DNA of 64,000 nucleotides from Pegoplata infirma (taxonomy: Eukaryota > Arthropoda > Insecta > Diptera > Anthomyiidae). The DNA is taken from the NCBI GenBank assembly GCA_963921195.1, contig OY992540.1, positions 135,272,694 to 135,336,693 on the forward strand, read 5' to 3'. Positions 36,637 to 47,083 of this stretch are shown in pieces; position 1 is the first letter of the stretch; every line of letters starts with the position of its first letter. The position numbers and the translations under genes are program-made. Below the pieces are notes generated by a model. The model worked only from the letters and a program-made list of their open reading frames with translations. It was not told the origin of the DNA and did not search any database.

Positions 36637-37059
36637 TTATAAATACTTATATCTTTTTATATTTAATTATATAAAAAATCAATCAGATAAGATCAAAATT
36701 TTATAAAATTTGATATAACTCCAGATCAATTTTTTTAAAATTTGATACGAATTTTGGTCTTCTCTGAGTAATTTTTTATATAATTTTATATGTTTAAATA
36801 TTTATACATAAAATTAGATAACTTTGTATCAATTTATACATGGATATATACAAAATCATTTTTACTAGGGATCTCACTTTTAAACACTTCAAAACAGCAA
36901 GTGTGAACACTGTATTAAGTTGCTAGTGCTGATTAGGAAAATGAAATAGAGTTGACGAAGAAAGATGAATTTCAGTTTTAAATTGCTCATGCCTTAACTT
37001 TCGAAAATCATCCAGCTCGATTCCAAAAGCGGTGCAGCTTTATTAAGTTGATCTAACTC

Positions 37060-37200
37060 CTCAGCTACACCTTCCATAATTATGTAGACATAAATCAACA
37101 AACACACACAAATTAATAACAAATTTTAGTTTCTTGTTATTGTTTTGTGTGTGTTTGTTGCTTTATGTTTACATAATTATGGAAGGTGTAGCTGAGGGGT
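37060..37200. mobile_element. Palindromic MITE (CCTCAGCTACACCTTCC), copy 1
   Basis: Arms ACTCCTCAGCTACACCTTCC and, reverse complemented, ACCCCTCAGCTACACCTTCC, then CATAATTATG and AACAAACACA text. Second copy at 55738-55880. Confidence 0.75.
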
Positions 37201-37569
37201 TAAATTAATAAAATGAATTTAAAATATTGCCATGTTAGTTTTTTTTTTTCAAATATATAACATAATATTTGGTGTTATTATCTTATTGTTTAGTTTGTTA
37301 TTAATATTAAATTATTTTCTTTGTTTTATTGAAAATTACATAAAATTAAAATTCGTGTTTCGTTGTAATTTCGACTGTGCGTTTTTAGTATATTTTTTTT
37401 TAAGTTGCTTTTTATTACTGTTAGTTAACCTACAAAATTTTTCTTAATTTCTTAATGGCATAACCGAAACCACGACTAATGAAAATTACTTTTAATCAAT
37501 TTCAAAATTTACTTTTTCTTTCAATTTCCTTACACATTTTCAGAAAAACAAAACAAATTTTTCTTTAAC
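37201..37569. other. AT-rich region downstream of the last host exon
   Basis: Either 3' untranslated sequence (if the TAA at 37572-37570 is used) or intron (if the GTAAGT there is a donor). A 71-codon hydrophobic open frame on the plus strand (37232-37447) has low-complexity composition and no start context, so I do not call it a gene. Confidence 0.45.
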
Positions 37570-37914
37570 TTACATATTTTGTCCATTATAGGAAGAAGCA
37601 TCACTTATACGTCGATTTAATGTAGTTTTACGATTTAAGGTGGATGCTGTATTAAAATTAGTTGGACGTTGTAGAGTACTGTTAGCACTTGATTGATGAT
37701 TTCGTGGATTTGAGGGATAATAGTTTAATGGTGCCATATTGGGATTATCAATGCGGGTAGGTGACGATACTCGTGGACGTGGTGATGCTCTTTGCATGGA
37801 GTTTAAAATCTCTTGTGGTTCTTGATAACCAGAATCCATATCATCATGATAGGAGTCCATTAAGGGTGTGGGATCTTCATAATCATAATCAATAAAACCG
37901 TTGTTGTCGAAGGA
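37570..37914 (-). CDS. Host gene exon 3 of 3: cytoplasmic tail, possible C-terminus
   Basis: The acceptor is CATTCTAG ending at 37915. The exon enters in phase 0 as SFDNNGFIDYDYEDPTPLMD and runs 114 codons to a TAA at 37572-37570. The peptide is acidic and Tyr-rich at first, then Ser/Pro/Asn/Arg-rich (RASPRPRVSSPTR, NPNMAPLNYYPSNPRNH, STLNRKTTLNRR), typical of a disordered signalling tail, and ends NGQNM. No catalytic domain is visible. Its phase matches exon 2 (both phase 0), which supports their being spliced across the 6.1-kb intron 37915-44017. The TAA overlaps a perfect GTAAGT donor (37573-37568), so this may be either the last exon or an exon spliced to a further one at lower coordinates. 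A possible polyadenylation signal (AATAAA on the minus strand) lies at 37330-37325. Confidence 0.72.
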   Translation of the reverse strand, partial: SFDNNGFIDYDYEDPTPLMDSYHDDMDSGYQEPQEILNSMQRASPRPRVSSPTRIDNPNMAPLNYYPSNPRNHQSSANSTLQRPTNFNTASTLNRKTTLNRRISDASSYNGQNM

Positions 37915-38067
37915 CTAGAATGATAGAAACAAAAATAAAATTAATTTAAAACAGCATAAAAATACTAAATGAACTTTTAAAAAATTTGGTGAAATGTCCT
38001 TATAGTTTTTGTTAACGCTTTCCACAAAAATACAAAATTTGAATTTTTAAAATATCTTTACTCGTTT

Positions 38068-40555
38068 AGATCTGGATCTCCTTTTAAACACGCAATTCCA
38101 TGACGCCGTTTCAAGCTTTGGAACGTTCTGATGCCCAAGCATATGTAATTGCTTCGGAAAAAATAAATATGCCAACATTAATTTGGGCGATAAAAAGCGT
38201 CAGGCCCTATAAATCCCCGGGACCTGATGGTATAATTCCGGCTGAGCTGCAGCAAGTGTCGGACTATATAGCCCCGTTGCTGTATAATCTATACACAGCA
38301 TGCATCAACTGGTCGTATATTCCTTTAAAATGGAGGGATACCAGAGTCGTCTTCATCCCGAAGGCTGTGAAAAGTTCCCACACAGCTCCGAAGGATTTCA
38401 GACCAATTAGTCTGTTTTCTTTTTTGTTAAAGACAATGGAACGAATGATAGACTCATATTTGCGTAGAGTGATTGACCCGAGGTTGCTTTCGACAAAGCA
38501 ACATGCATACAGCAAGGGTAGATTAATGGAAACAGCTCTGCATGAGCTCGTTGGTACCATCGAGAAATCGCTTTCGGTAAAGGAGTACACTATGGTGGCC
38601 TTTCTAGATATAGAGGGGGCTTTTAATAATGTCATCCCAGACTCGATAATTTTGGCATTGTCTGGTCTAGGAGTAAAGCGTGGGATCGTTTTAATGGTGG
38701 AAAACCTACTTGCCAATAGATGTATAACGTCTGAATTGGGAGCTTCCGTCATATCTTGATTTGTCAATAGGGGCACACCCCAAGGAGGTGTTCTTTCGCC
38801 GCTTCTTTGGAACCTGGCACTGAATTCAATGCTGCTATCTCTAGAAGCACGTGGTTGTCATGTTGTCGCATATGCTGACGATGTCGCGATAGCGGTAAAG
38901 GGGAAGCATCTGCCAACATTGAGGGACATTCTTCAGGGTTCTCTGAAAGATCTGTCTAAATGGGCAAGAGACTGTGGTCTAGGAGTTAATCCAAGTAAAA
39001 TAGAGCTTGTTTTGTTTACAAGGAAAAATAAGATTCCTGCTTTTGATCCTATTTCTCTGGATGGCACTGAAATCACCTTCTCAGATGGAGCCAAGTATCT
39101 TGGAGTATTTCTAGATAGGAAGTTGAATTTCAGGCGTAATATTGAGGAACGGGTGAGAAAAGCAACGATTGCTTTATACTCCTGTAAAAGGGCCATTGGA
39201 AAACGATGGGGTTTTAGCCCTCAAGTCGTTCATTGGATCTATACAGCAGTGGTGCGTCCAATTTTGCTGTATGGAATCATTGTCTGGTGGCCTGCTTTAG
39301 AAACAAAAGCGAACTGTGTCTTTATCACGAAGGTACAGAGAATGGCGTCGATGTGCATCACTGGTGCTCTTCGTACTACACATACGGCTGCATTAGAAAT
39401 CCTCCTTTACCTGATACCATAGTACATATTGGGTATTCAGTATGCGGCTGCGTCGGCAATTCGACTTAATAGCACGTTGCAATGGAGGAGCAGTGATTGT
39501 GGCCATAGCGCGATCTTGAAGAAGATAACAATACCACAAAATGTGGACTGTGCTCCCTCTTTGAGCCTCTTTGAGCGCCACTTTACCACTATGATACCAT
39601 CCAGGTAGTCTTGGATTGGGGACATTCCGGGTAGTGGAGTGGGCTTTGGAGTCTATTCGGAAGAGCTTGGATTGAGCCTGGCTCGAAGATTGCCAGATCA
39701 GTGCAGTGTTTACCAGGCAGAGATGCTGGCAATAAAGTAAGTGGCTGGCTGGTTGAGCTGCAATGTCTTGTCTACCACCGCAGTCAACATCTATACTGAC
39801 AGTCAAGCCGCGGTAAAGTCCCTGGATTCAATGTTTCTGAAAACATGATCTGCCCTTAACTGCCGCACGTCTTTAAATGAGATGGCCAAGCAGTTTAACA
39901 TACGACTCATATGGGTCCCAGGGCACAGAGACATTCCAGGGAATTGCAAAGCCGATGAGCTTGCAAGACTAGGAACTACCTTACAGGTTCCAACAGAATT
40001 GGAATGTGTTGGTATGCCTCTAGAAACTTGCAAGCAAAACCTACGGCTTTGTTCCGCGACGGAGACCAATCAAAGATGGACAAATGGATGGACGTGTGAG
40101 ACAACACGACTGATTTGGCCTTCTCTTAATCAGGGGCGCACAAGTGAGCTGATATCGCTTCCAAGTGGAGAGATTTTGACGGTGGTTTCTATAATTACCG
40201 GACACTGTCTTATAGGAAAGCACGCAGAGCGGTTAAATGTGCCGTCGAATGACTTTTGCCGAAGTTGCATGGATGAAGAGAAGTTGGAAACTATCGAACA
40301 CTTTATTTGCCATTGCCCGGCACTTTCTGGTCAGAGACTTGCTTCACTAGGATCTAGGGAGCTGTACATCTTTCTGATTTGTCGGATGTCAAAATTCAAA
40401 ATCTAAGGAGTTTCAAAGAAGCTCAAACTGCTTTAACGACAGGGACTAGTAGGGAAACCTATTACGGTCCCGTGGTATCACAATGGACCTCAGACGCTAC
40501 GTGTGTTGACGTAAAACGTCAGCAGCCACTTACAACCTACAACCTAACCTTTCTC
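38068..40555 (+). mobile_element. Non-LTR retrotransposon (RNase H-bearing, I/LOA/Jockey-like), 5'-truncated copy
   Basis: The copy begins within the linker before the reverse transcriptase, at the same point where a second copy (near 42520) reads CCTTCTAAACACGCA, and ends in a short repeat of ACAACCTA type near 40535-40550. It carries RT, RNase H and a C-terminal Cys/His motif but no endonuclease. It lies in the host intron on the opposite strand to the gene. Clade assignment is from motif order only; a phylogeny of the RT region would decide between I, LOA and related clades. Confidence 0.85.
38100..40406 (+). pseudogene. Reverse transcriptase - RNase H polyprotein remnant
   Basis: Reading across frames gives RT motifs in order: YKSPGPDGIIPAEL (near 38205), DFRPISLFSFLLK, QHAYSKGRLMETALHEL, FLDIEGAFNN (motif A, near 38600), then an in-frame TGA at 38758-38760, GTPQGGVLSPLLW, AYADDVA (catalytic YADD box near 38870), and the thumb with YLGVFLDRKLNF. 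After a break near 39420 come RNase H pieces (YTDSQAAVKSLDSM near 39795; WVPGHRDIPGNCKADELA near 39910) and a C-terminal cysteine motif (GHCLIGKH through CRSCMDEE to HFICHCPAL, near 40200-40320). At least two stops or frameshifts make it inactive. Such proteins copy the element RNA into the genome by target-primed reverse transcription. Overlapping open frames here are shadows of it. Confidence 0.88.
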
Positions 40556-40979
40556 GTTTAGAAGATGTATTCCGGACTAGTTGTATCATATTAAACTACT
40601 GCCAACGCAGGTTATAGAGTTGTGTAGCTCTTTAACGAAGTATTTCAATTGAATGATTCACTCAACTGAGCTATGTGAACTAGTTCGTTCATATCCGCTC
40701 TTTTAGCTCATTTGTCAGTCAATCATTCATTATCTTTCTCATCTCCTTTATTATATCCGCTCTTTTAGCTCATTTGTCAGTAAATCATTCATTATCTTTC
40801 TCATCCCGTCGCAGCCCAGAGCTCATGCATGGATTCCGATGGCTACAAGTGACACTGAAGTCATTCTGGAAAGTCAGAGTCTGCAGTCCTGACTTTCCAA
40901 CTCGTCGTCAAGCTGTAATCTTGGTTAAGGAGGAATCACTACCGCTTTTAGCCAGGACTGAAGGCATTATTTTATTTGT

Positions 40980-43420
40980 CTTTTTTTCATATAAGAGTCA
41001 ATGTTTAGAAGGGCGACCAGAATTCTGTTTTGGACGCAGCCAAGAGTCGGTTGGGGAGGAGAATTCCTGCTTCGTAGGCTAGCATCCTACCAACTAACCT
41101 ACAGGGGCTACCCCCCAAATCCCATGCAATAAAGAATGCGGAGAGGTTTGTTGCCTTTGATTCAGAGCGGATGGGACACATATTTGGCATATTCGAAACC
41201 GTATTTTGGGATGAATGCGACCTCCATGAAAACTCGGAGCACGAAGCCAATAGCACGGTGGTGAAAAGGATGGTTGAGGAAATACAAGATGTTGCGGTTC
41301 CTACAAATAAACCTCCATCATTGTAAGGCAGCCTTAGTTGCACTTTTGCTGCGCCTGACGATAGGAACGGTTGACTTAGTTTGTATTCAAGAGCCCTAGG
41401 TGCGGGGTGGTAGGGTTTGCGGATTGAAGACCCACCGGGTTTAAGTTGATCGTTGCCAAGGGGGATTGCTCACCAAAACCTAAAATACATTGTCTGATAA
41501 AATTTGTGACTGGAGAGTTTTAGAAGAACATTCTTTACAGACCATCACTACATTGAGTTTTTACTCAGGGAGCGTGGCCCATTTGCGGCAGTCTCTAGAA
41601 ATCTGAAGAGAACAAACTGGGTGAAATATAAGGAGGCTTTTTCGGTGCTTTTGTATAAAGTACCCTTATCTGAACAGCATAGATTGGCGGAATTTGACTC
41701 TCTGGTTGACCTTATAACAAATGTGTGAAATAGGTCACTGGATTCGTCTCGCCTTCTGTAAATCCTAGGGAAAACAAGTGAGAGTGTTAAATTCCGAATC
41801 TTTTATACCCTCCAACACGTTAAAGAAAAAAACATAGGGGCGTCTTTTTTTTGGTGGGGGGGGGGGGGTGGGTTGGATGGTGGGAGGCAACCTTCCTGGA
41901 ACTTCTTCTGACATAAAAAGTGTTTTGTTTGCTAAGCAAAAGTAGAAAAAATCTAAAAAGTGGCGTTTTTCAGAGGTTGGTTTAGTTCTTAAAATGGGAA
42001 CTTTTTCCCCCGTGGTCCGATTTTGCCCATCTCCGAACTTAATAAGCCGTTAGACATATTCGTGCCAAATTTCAACAGTCTAGCTCTTTTATTTTGGACT
42101 TTATCGTGTCCTCCACAGACGGACATCGCTGGAATGTCTTAGAATTGATCACTGATCAATAATATATACATTAAGAGGTCCCCGACCGTTATTTCGATGC
42201 GTTACACACGGAATGACAAAGTGAGTATACCCCCATACTGTGGTTGGAGGGTATAAAAACCCACCTTGGTGGTCAAATGAGTTGCAGACGAGCAGAGATT
42301 CCTTCAGAAAGCTCTTTAACAAGCGGACGAGGACTGGTCTGCATATAGGTTGCAAACTTAAGAGCTATACGAAAATGATCAGAATTGCCAAATGAGACTC
42401 TCGGAAACATAGAAGATGTTTCTGAGGAAACATAGAAGACATTTCTAGCGTCTTCTCCTTGCACCCTGGGATACCAGAAGGATCCTAATGGAGTGTGGTA
42501 TACCTCTAGTAGGGAGTCCTTATCTCCTTCTAAACACGCATTTTCCGGGCAATTCTATGACGCCTTTTCAAGTTTTAGAACTTTATAACGCCAAAGCATC
42601 TGAAATTGCTTCGGGAATAATAAATATGCTTACATTAAACAGGGCGGTTAAAAGCATCCTGCCCTATAAATCCCCAGGATCTGATGTTTTAATCCCGGCT
42701 GAGATGTAGCAAGTGTCGGACTGTATAACCCGTTGGTTGTAAAAAATTCCCATACAGTTCCGAAGGATTGATAATCTAATGTAAATATACGTATAACATT
42801 TAAATTGGGTTTGTAATATCTCAATTTGTCAATAGGGGCATATCACAGTGAGGTGTTCTTCCGCCGCTTCTTTGGAACCTTTCACCGAAAAGGGCAAGAG
42901 AATGTTGTCTGGAAGTTAATCCAAGTAAAACTGAACTTGTTTTCTTTACAAGGAAACATTGGATTCCTTCTTTTGATCTTATTTCTCGAGGGGCACTCAA
43001 ATTTTCCTTCTCAGATGGAGCCAAATATCTTGGAACATTTTTAGATAGAAAGTTGAATTTAATTATAAGGAATGGGTGAGAAAAACAACGATTGCTTTAT
43101 ATTTCTGTAAAAGCGCAATAGGAAAACGATGGGTTTTTAGCCTTAAAGTAGTTAATTGGATTTATACAGCAGTGGTACATCCAATTCTACTGTTTGAAAT
43201 AGTCTTGGAAATGTATTGAGTATTTGGGTATTGAGCTGCACGATCTTTCTGATTTGTCGGATGTCAAAATTCAATATCTTAGGAGTTTTATAAAGAGCTT
43301 AAGTTGGTGAAATGGTGGGGAATGGTAGGGGAACCTATTACAGGCATGTGGTATCACAACGTACCTCAGAGTCTATGTGTGCTGACGTAAAACTTCAGCA
43401 GCCACTTACAATTTAACGTA
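40980..43420 (+). mobile_element. Non-LTR retrotransposon, decayed copy with ORF1 end and endonuclease remnants
   Basis: This more complete but more decayed copy starts in an ORF1-like tail (about 41006-41326, including ERFVAFDSERMGHIFGIF) and overlaps the start of ORF2 (LQINLHHCKAALVALLLRL, near 41305-41360). Endonuclease traces follow (DLVCIQEP near 41375; FKLIVAKGDCSPK near 41440), then the linker (NLKRTNWVKYKEAF near 41605). A dispersed repeat (41772-42254) interrupts it; the coding text resumes at PPWWSNEL near 42260. RT segments from 42540 match the copy at 38068 but with large internal deletions (for example, from PYKSPGSD directly towards FTRK- and FLDRKLN-like text near 43040). It ends near 43410 like the first copy. 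Confidence 0.75.
41772..42254 (+). mobile_element. Dispersed repeat G (begins near TTTTATACCCTCC, ends GGAGGGTATAAAA)
   Basis: This non-coding repeat is inserted into the retrotransposon copy. It begins AAGTGAGAGTGTTAAATTCC, includes a G-run (around 41856-41872), a GGACATCGCTGGAATGTC block and a tail reading GAATGACAAAGTGAGTATAC. Relatives occur reversed at 46508-49473 and partly at 58660-58900. The flanks share AAAAC, a possible short target duplication. No coding capacity was seen. Confidence 0.6.
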
Positions 43421-43489
43421 ATAGTGGAATTGAGGAACGAAATTGATTGGACATCAGAGAAAAGAATAAAAGATAGGTAGATATCATTG

Positions 43490-43735
43490 ACTACGTGCAG
43501 AATATCGTGTACCCTGTAGCCACTGCTAAATCCTTAGAGCACAGAAAGTCTTTTTCCTTTGTAAAACAGACGGTTGGTCTATTAGTGGGAGTACTGCCAG
43601 GACACTGTATAATCGGACAAATGGCCGTGCATATGGGAATATCTGATAGAGACTATTGTAGAAGTTGTGGGGAAGTAGAGAAGGAGGACTCGGTGAATTA
43701 ATTGCGAACATTTTTTCGTTTTGTGATATCACAAC
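43490..43735 (+). pseudogene. Retrotransposon fragment: C-terminal cysteine motif
   Basis: A 68-codon reading frame contains VGLLVGVLPGHCIIGQM followed by DYCRSCGEVEKEDSVN. This corresponds to the GHCLIGKH...CRSC segment at the C-terminus of the RNase H-bearing retrotransposons at 27919-28302 and 40200-40320, so it is an isolated 3' fragment of a related element. The sequence differs clearly from the neighbouring copies, suggesting a different subfamily. Confidence 0.6.
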
Positions 43736-44017
43736 AAATATTAGAGTCTATGTGCGTTGACTGGAAAGAAAGCAATCCACCTTTTCTACAATGTTGCAAT
43801 TGAATAGTGTAGAGTTACTTTTAATCTTCTCGAAATTTCGAAACTGTTACCAACCTTCTTTTCTCTGTGTGTTGTTTTTTAAATAATACCCTTTTCAAAC
43901 AAAGTTCATTAAACTTGTAAAACTATTATAGAAAAGTTCACGAACCGTATTTTTTTATTAAAACACAAAAATTAATTGAAATTCCTTAATAACTTCACGA
44001 GCATATATGTAACTTAC

Positions 44018-44360
44018 CTTAATTGGAGTACGTTTAACATAATCACGATATGGTTGATTTGGTGTTTTAGCACGATAGTCTACAACTTCATAATGACCTC
44101 CAACATCTTGTGCACTGGTAGCCGGGTAGTCGGATATAAAATGTCGTGTACCATGTGGTGTTAATGTTGCCCACAATAGACGACTATCGCTGGCCAATTG
44201 ACTTTGTAGCGTGTCACGACTATTGTTGGCTGCAGTGCAAGGATATAAAATACCACCAGCCATAAAAGGATTTGATTTAGAGGGTTCACCCAAAGCCGAC
44301 ATCGTACCCTGTTTAATGTTGCTATCATGATAGGATAAATTGCAGCTTGAGAAAAGTGTA
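44018..44360 (-). CDS. Host gene exon 2 of 3: cytoplasmic tail, first part
   Basis: The acceptor is TTCCATTACAG ending at 44361 and the donor is GTAAGT from 44017. The first base completes a split codon with the previous exon (GA+T, Asp), then 114 codons run open to an AAG at the donor. The peptide begins DTLFSSCNLSYHDSNIKQG and contains repeated Ser/Thr and Tyr residues (NLSYHD, ILYPC, GHYEVVDYR, QPYRDYVKR), but no enzymatic domain I can recognise. It follows directly after the transmembrane helix, so it should lie in the cytoplasm. The Tyr-rich composition would suit adaptor binding or phosphorylation, which is inference. The following intron is 6.1 kb and filled with retrotransposon copies. 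Matching phases at both junctions make this a genuine exon rather than a chance reading frame. Confidence 0.78.
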
Positions 44361-44431
44361 CTGTAATGGAAAATGAAATTTATGAAGTATTTTCTTTGGA
44401 ATTTTCCTCTGTGCATGCATAAAATACTTAC

Positions 44432-44769
44432 TCTCGACATTTAAGTAGAATGACGGCTAAGAGACCACCCAATATTAAAACACCCACACATGATGATATC
44501 AATACAAACAGCCAAGTATTTTCCAAACCATTTGTATTCGCTCCGGTAAATTCTACAAATTCCATACCACTTTCACGAGGATGTGGATTTGGATCACACA
44601 TTAAGGTGGCAAAGCATGGATGCGAATCATTTGTAGTTGGTACAATTGCTGCAATTTTTGGTAAAAGAAATGATGGCAGTGGTGGTGGTGGCATCAATAG
44701 TATAGTATCCGGTGGTGGGGGTCCTGTAAACCCACAATTACCAACACAATTACCCAGCATTTTTATTGT
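44432..44769 (-). CDS. Host gene exon 1 of 3 in the window: ectodomain stalk and transmembrane segment
   Basis: This exon encodes 112 codons plus two bases. It starts after a polypyrimidine tract ending in CTAG (acceptor at 44770-44771) and ends at a GTAAGT donor (44431-44426). The start is a splice acceptor, not an initiator: codons for T-I-K precede the first methionine. The peptide has a Cys pair (NCVGNCG), a proline-rich stretch with two PPPP runs (about residues 17-31), a second Cys pair (HPCFATLMC), then one hydrophobic span of about 22 residues (WLFVLISSCVGVLILGGLLA) followed by basic residues (KCR). That order suggests a membrane-proximal ectodomain, a single transmembrane helix and the start of a cytoplasmic tail. 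The next exon continues in frame after a 71-base intron. I do not recognise the family; a receptor or adhesion-type protein is an inference from topology only. Confidence 0.78.
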
Positions 44770-44924
44770 CTAGAAAAAAAAAAGAAATGCAATATTGTAG
44801 GGAGTACTGCATAATAAAAATATTTGTTTACACTCATAAAAATGTCAAAGTTACAACAATACAACGGTGTAGCTCGAAAAGGATCAGTGATACACAACAA
44901 ATTCATTAGCAATATGGACAAATG

Positions 44925-45118
44925 AAGGGCTTATTGTAAAAACTCGATAAGCAACATTTCATAAATAATGTAGAAAAAATTACTTTTGCAGAACTTGCAT
45001 TCTCAAGATAATTGTACGAAAGGCTTAAGAAAAAATTTGTCCATGGAACAACAGTAGAAAGCGAAAAACACCAAAAAATAAAATGTTGCTTATCAAGTTT
45101 TTGCAGTAAGCCCTTCAA
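44925..45118. mobile_element. 194-bp inverted-repeat element
   Basis: Arms GAAGGGCTTATTGTAAAAAC and, reverse complemented, GAAGGGCTTACTGCAAAAAC, continuing through GATAAGCAACATTT. It lies about 150 bp upstream of the first host exon seen here, in its intron. Confidence 0.6.
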
Positions 45119-45399
45119 AAGTATTTTATCCGCGTCAGTGAGGAAACATATTGTATCGGTACTGACCAGCCGCTCTATGAGAATAAAAAAAACAATAACG
45201 GCACGGTAAGGTCTGGCGTAACTGCTAGCGCTTTATCATGAGAGTTAAAAACCGTGGTTGGCAAAATAACATTTCCCCTAACGATTTTCCTCTATCTTAT
45301 ACTTCAGTGTTGCCATATTTTAACCAAAAAAAAACTCCCAAAAGCACAAACAATGATGTTATGTCACATCCTTGACAATGTGTTGAAGGACTTTTTCCA

Positions 45400-46507
45400 T
45401 AAAATAATTGCCATCAGATTCAGAGGAATTTTTTGTATAGAAAAAGTTTTAGATTCTGAGACAAGTTTTGTATAGAAAAAGTCTCAAGTTCTGGGACATT
45501 TTTTGTGTATCAAAAGTTTCAGATTCTGAGATATTTTTCGAATAGAAAAAGTCTCAGATTCTGATACATTTTGTGTAAAAAAAGTCTGAGATTCTGAGAC
45601 ATTTTTTCTATAGAAAAAGTCCCAGATTCTAGAAAAAGTCTCAGATTCTGAGAAAATTTTTGTGTAGAAAAAGTTTCAGATTCTGAGACATTTTTTCTAT
45701 AGAAAAAGTCTCAGATTCTGAGAAATTTTTTGTAAAGAAAAAGTCTCAGATTCCGATACATTTTGTTTATAAAAAAGTCTCAGATTCTGAGATAGTTTTC
45801 GAATGGTTGAAGTCTCGAGTTCTAAAGTATTTTTCGTATGGAAATTCTGGGGAATTTTTCGTTTAGAAATAGTCTCAGATTCTGAAATTTTTTTTATATA
45901 AATTGTCAGATTCTGAGATATTTTTCGTATAAAAAGGGTCTCAGATTCTGAGACATTTTTCCTATAGAAAAAGTCTCAGATTCTGAGGAATTTTTTGTAT
46001 AGAAAAGTCTCAAATTCCGAGACATTTTTCGAATAGAAAAAGTCTTAAATTCTGAGACATTTTTCGTAAAGAAAGATTCTGAGACAATTTTCAGAAACAA
46101 AAAGTCTCAGATTCTGATACATTTTTCGTATAGAAAAAGTCTCAGACTCTGAGACATTTTCGCTTTGAAAAAGTCTCAGATTCTGAAACATTTTTCGTAG
46201 AGAAAAAGTCTCAGATTGTGATACATTTTGCGTATTAAAAAGTCTGAAACATTTTTTTTTTAAGTCTCAGATTCTTAAACATTTTTCGCATAGAAAAAGA
46301 TTCTGAGACATTTTTTGTATTAGTAAAGATTCTGAGACATTTTTCGTATAGAAAAAGATTCTGAGACATTTTTCGTATAGAAAAAGATTCTGAGACATTT
46401 TTCGTATAGAAAATGTCTCAGATTCTGAGACATTTTTCGCACAGAAAAATTCCCAGAATTTGAGACATTTTTCGTACAGAAAAATTCCCAGATTCTGAGA
46501 CATTCTT
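45400..46507. repeat. Degenerate ~35-bp minisatellite
   Basis: Units of the form TCTCAGATTCTGAGACATTT followed by TTCGTATAGAAAAAG, about 30 in a row. Minus-strand open frames (for example MSQNLFLYEKC-type peptides) are simple translations of the unit, not genes. The array continues to about 46980, then 49474-49600 beyond an insertion. Similar units occur at 30240-31480, 52740-52910, 55400-56100 and 60230-60650. Confidence 0.85.
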
Positions 46508-47083
46508 ATACCCTCCAACCACAGTATGGGGGTATACTCACTTTGTCAAACCGTGTGTAACGCATCTAAATATCGGTCTGAGACAATTTTCAGAAACAAA
46601 AAGTCTCAGATTCTGATACATTTTTCGTATAGAAAAAGTCTCAGACTCTGAGACATTTTCGCTTTGAAAAAGTCTCAGATTCTGAAACATTTTTCGTAGA
46701 GAAAAAGTCTCAGATTGTGATACATTTTGCATATTAAAAAGTCTCGAATTCTGAAACATTTTTTTTTAAGTCTCAGATTCGAAGACATTTTTCGCATAGA
46801 AAAAGATTCTGAGACATTTTTTGTATTAATAAAGATTCTGAGACATTTTTCGTATAGAAAAAGATTCTGAGACATTTTTCGTATAGAAAAAGATTCTGAG
46901 ACATTTTTCGTATAGAAAATGTCTCAGATTCTGAGACATTTTTCGCACAGAAAAATTCCCAGAATTTGAGACATTTTTCGTACAGAAAAATTCCCAGATT
47001 CTGAGACATTCTTATACCCTCCAACCACAGTATGGGGGTATACTCACTTTGTCAAACCGTGTGTAACGCATTGAAATATCGGT
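46079..47083. repeat. Tandem duplication of ~500 bp
   Basis: 46079-46577 and 46578-47083 are nearly identical and both span the end of the minisatellite and the TTATACCCTCCAACCACAG tail of repeat G. An 83-codon peptide frame is repeated exactly (46267-46518, 46773-47024), showing that the copies are recent. Confidence 0.8.

Larger units (their letters stand above)
34619..36868. mobile_element. AT-rich TIR element (ACCCTAGTAAAAA), middle layer of the nest
   Basis: Left ACCCTAGTAAAAATAGTTTC, right TTTTTACTAGGG; the flanks share AT, part of the AACATCTCAC text of family A. Its own interior, apart from the Helitron, is AT-rich (34631-34675, 36637-36856). Confidence 0.7.
34517..36916. mobile_element. 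Family A MITE, outer layer of a triple nest
   Basis: The left part (34517-34618) ends ...TTTTTTAAACAT and the right part (from about 36869) resumes CTCACTTTTAAACACTTC to GTGTGAACACTGTATT. Together they form one A copy as at 360-554. Confidence 0.72.
37915..44017 (-). other. 6.1-kb intron of the host gene, loaded with retrotransposon copies
   Basis: The donor GTAAGT at 44017 and the acceptor CTAG at 37915 bound this intron. It contains two copies of one non-LTR retrotransposon family on the plus strand (38068-40555 and about 40980-43420), that is, opposite to the host gene, plus a dispersed repeat (41772-42254) and a separate retrotransposon fragment (43490-43735). About 40560-40980 holds an imperfect ~80-bp direct repeat built on TATCCGCTCTTTTAGCTCAT (near 40691 and 40754) and otherwise nothing I can name. 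43740-44017 shows nothing recognisable. Confidence 0.7.

Noticed and set aside
37232..37447. Hydrophobic 71-codon frame resembling a small membrane protein
   Set aside because: It is T-rich low complexity, which always translates to Phe/Leu/Ile; no start context or neighbour supports it.
40774..41082. A separate small gene upstream of the second retrotransposon copy
   Set aside because: The frame has no recognisable domain and runs into the ORF1-like remnant of the retrotransposon; better explained as its 5' region.
41856..41880. G-run suggesting a G-quadruplex regulatory site
   Set aside because: The same G-run occurs in other copies of repeat G (near 49380 and 58760), so it is a repeat feature; no evidence of function.
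46267..47024. Minus-strand peptide repeats (MSQNLFLYEKC-like), looking like a repetitive secreted or effector protein
   Set aside because: They are simple translations of the ~35-bp minisatellite; the frames break whenever the unit length slips.
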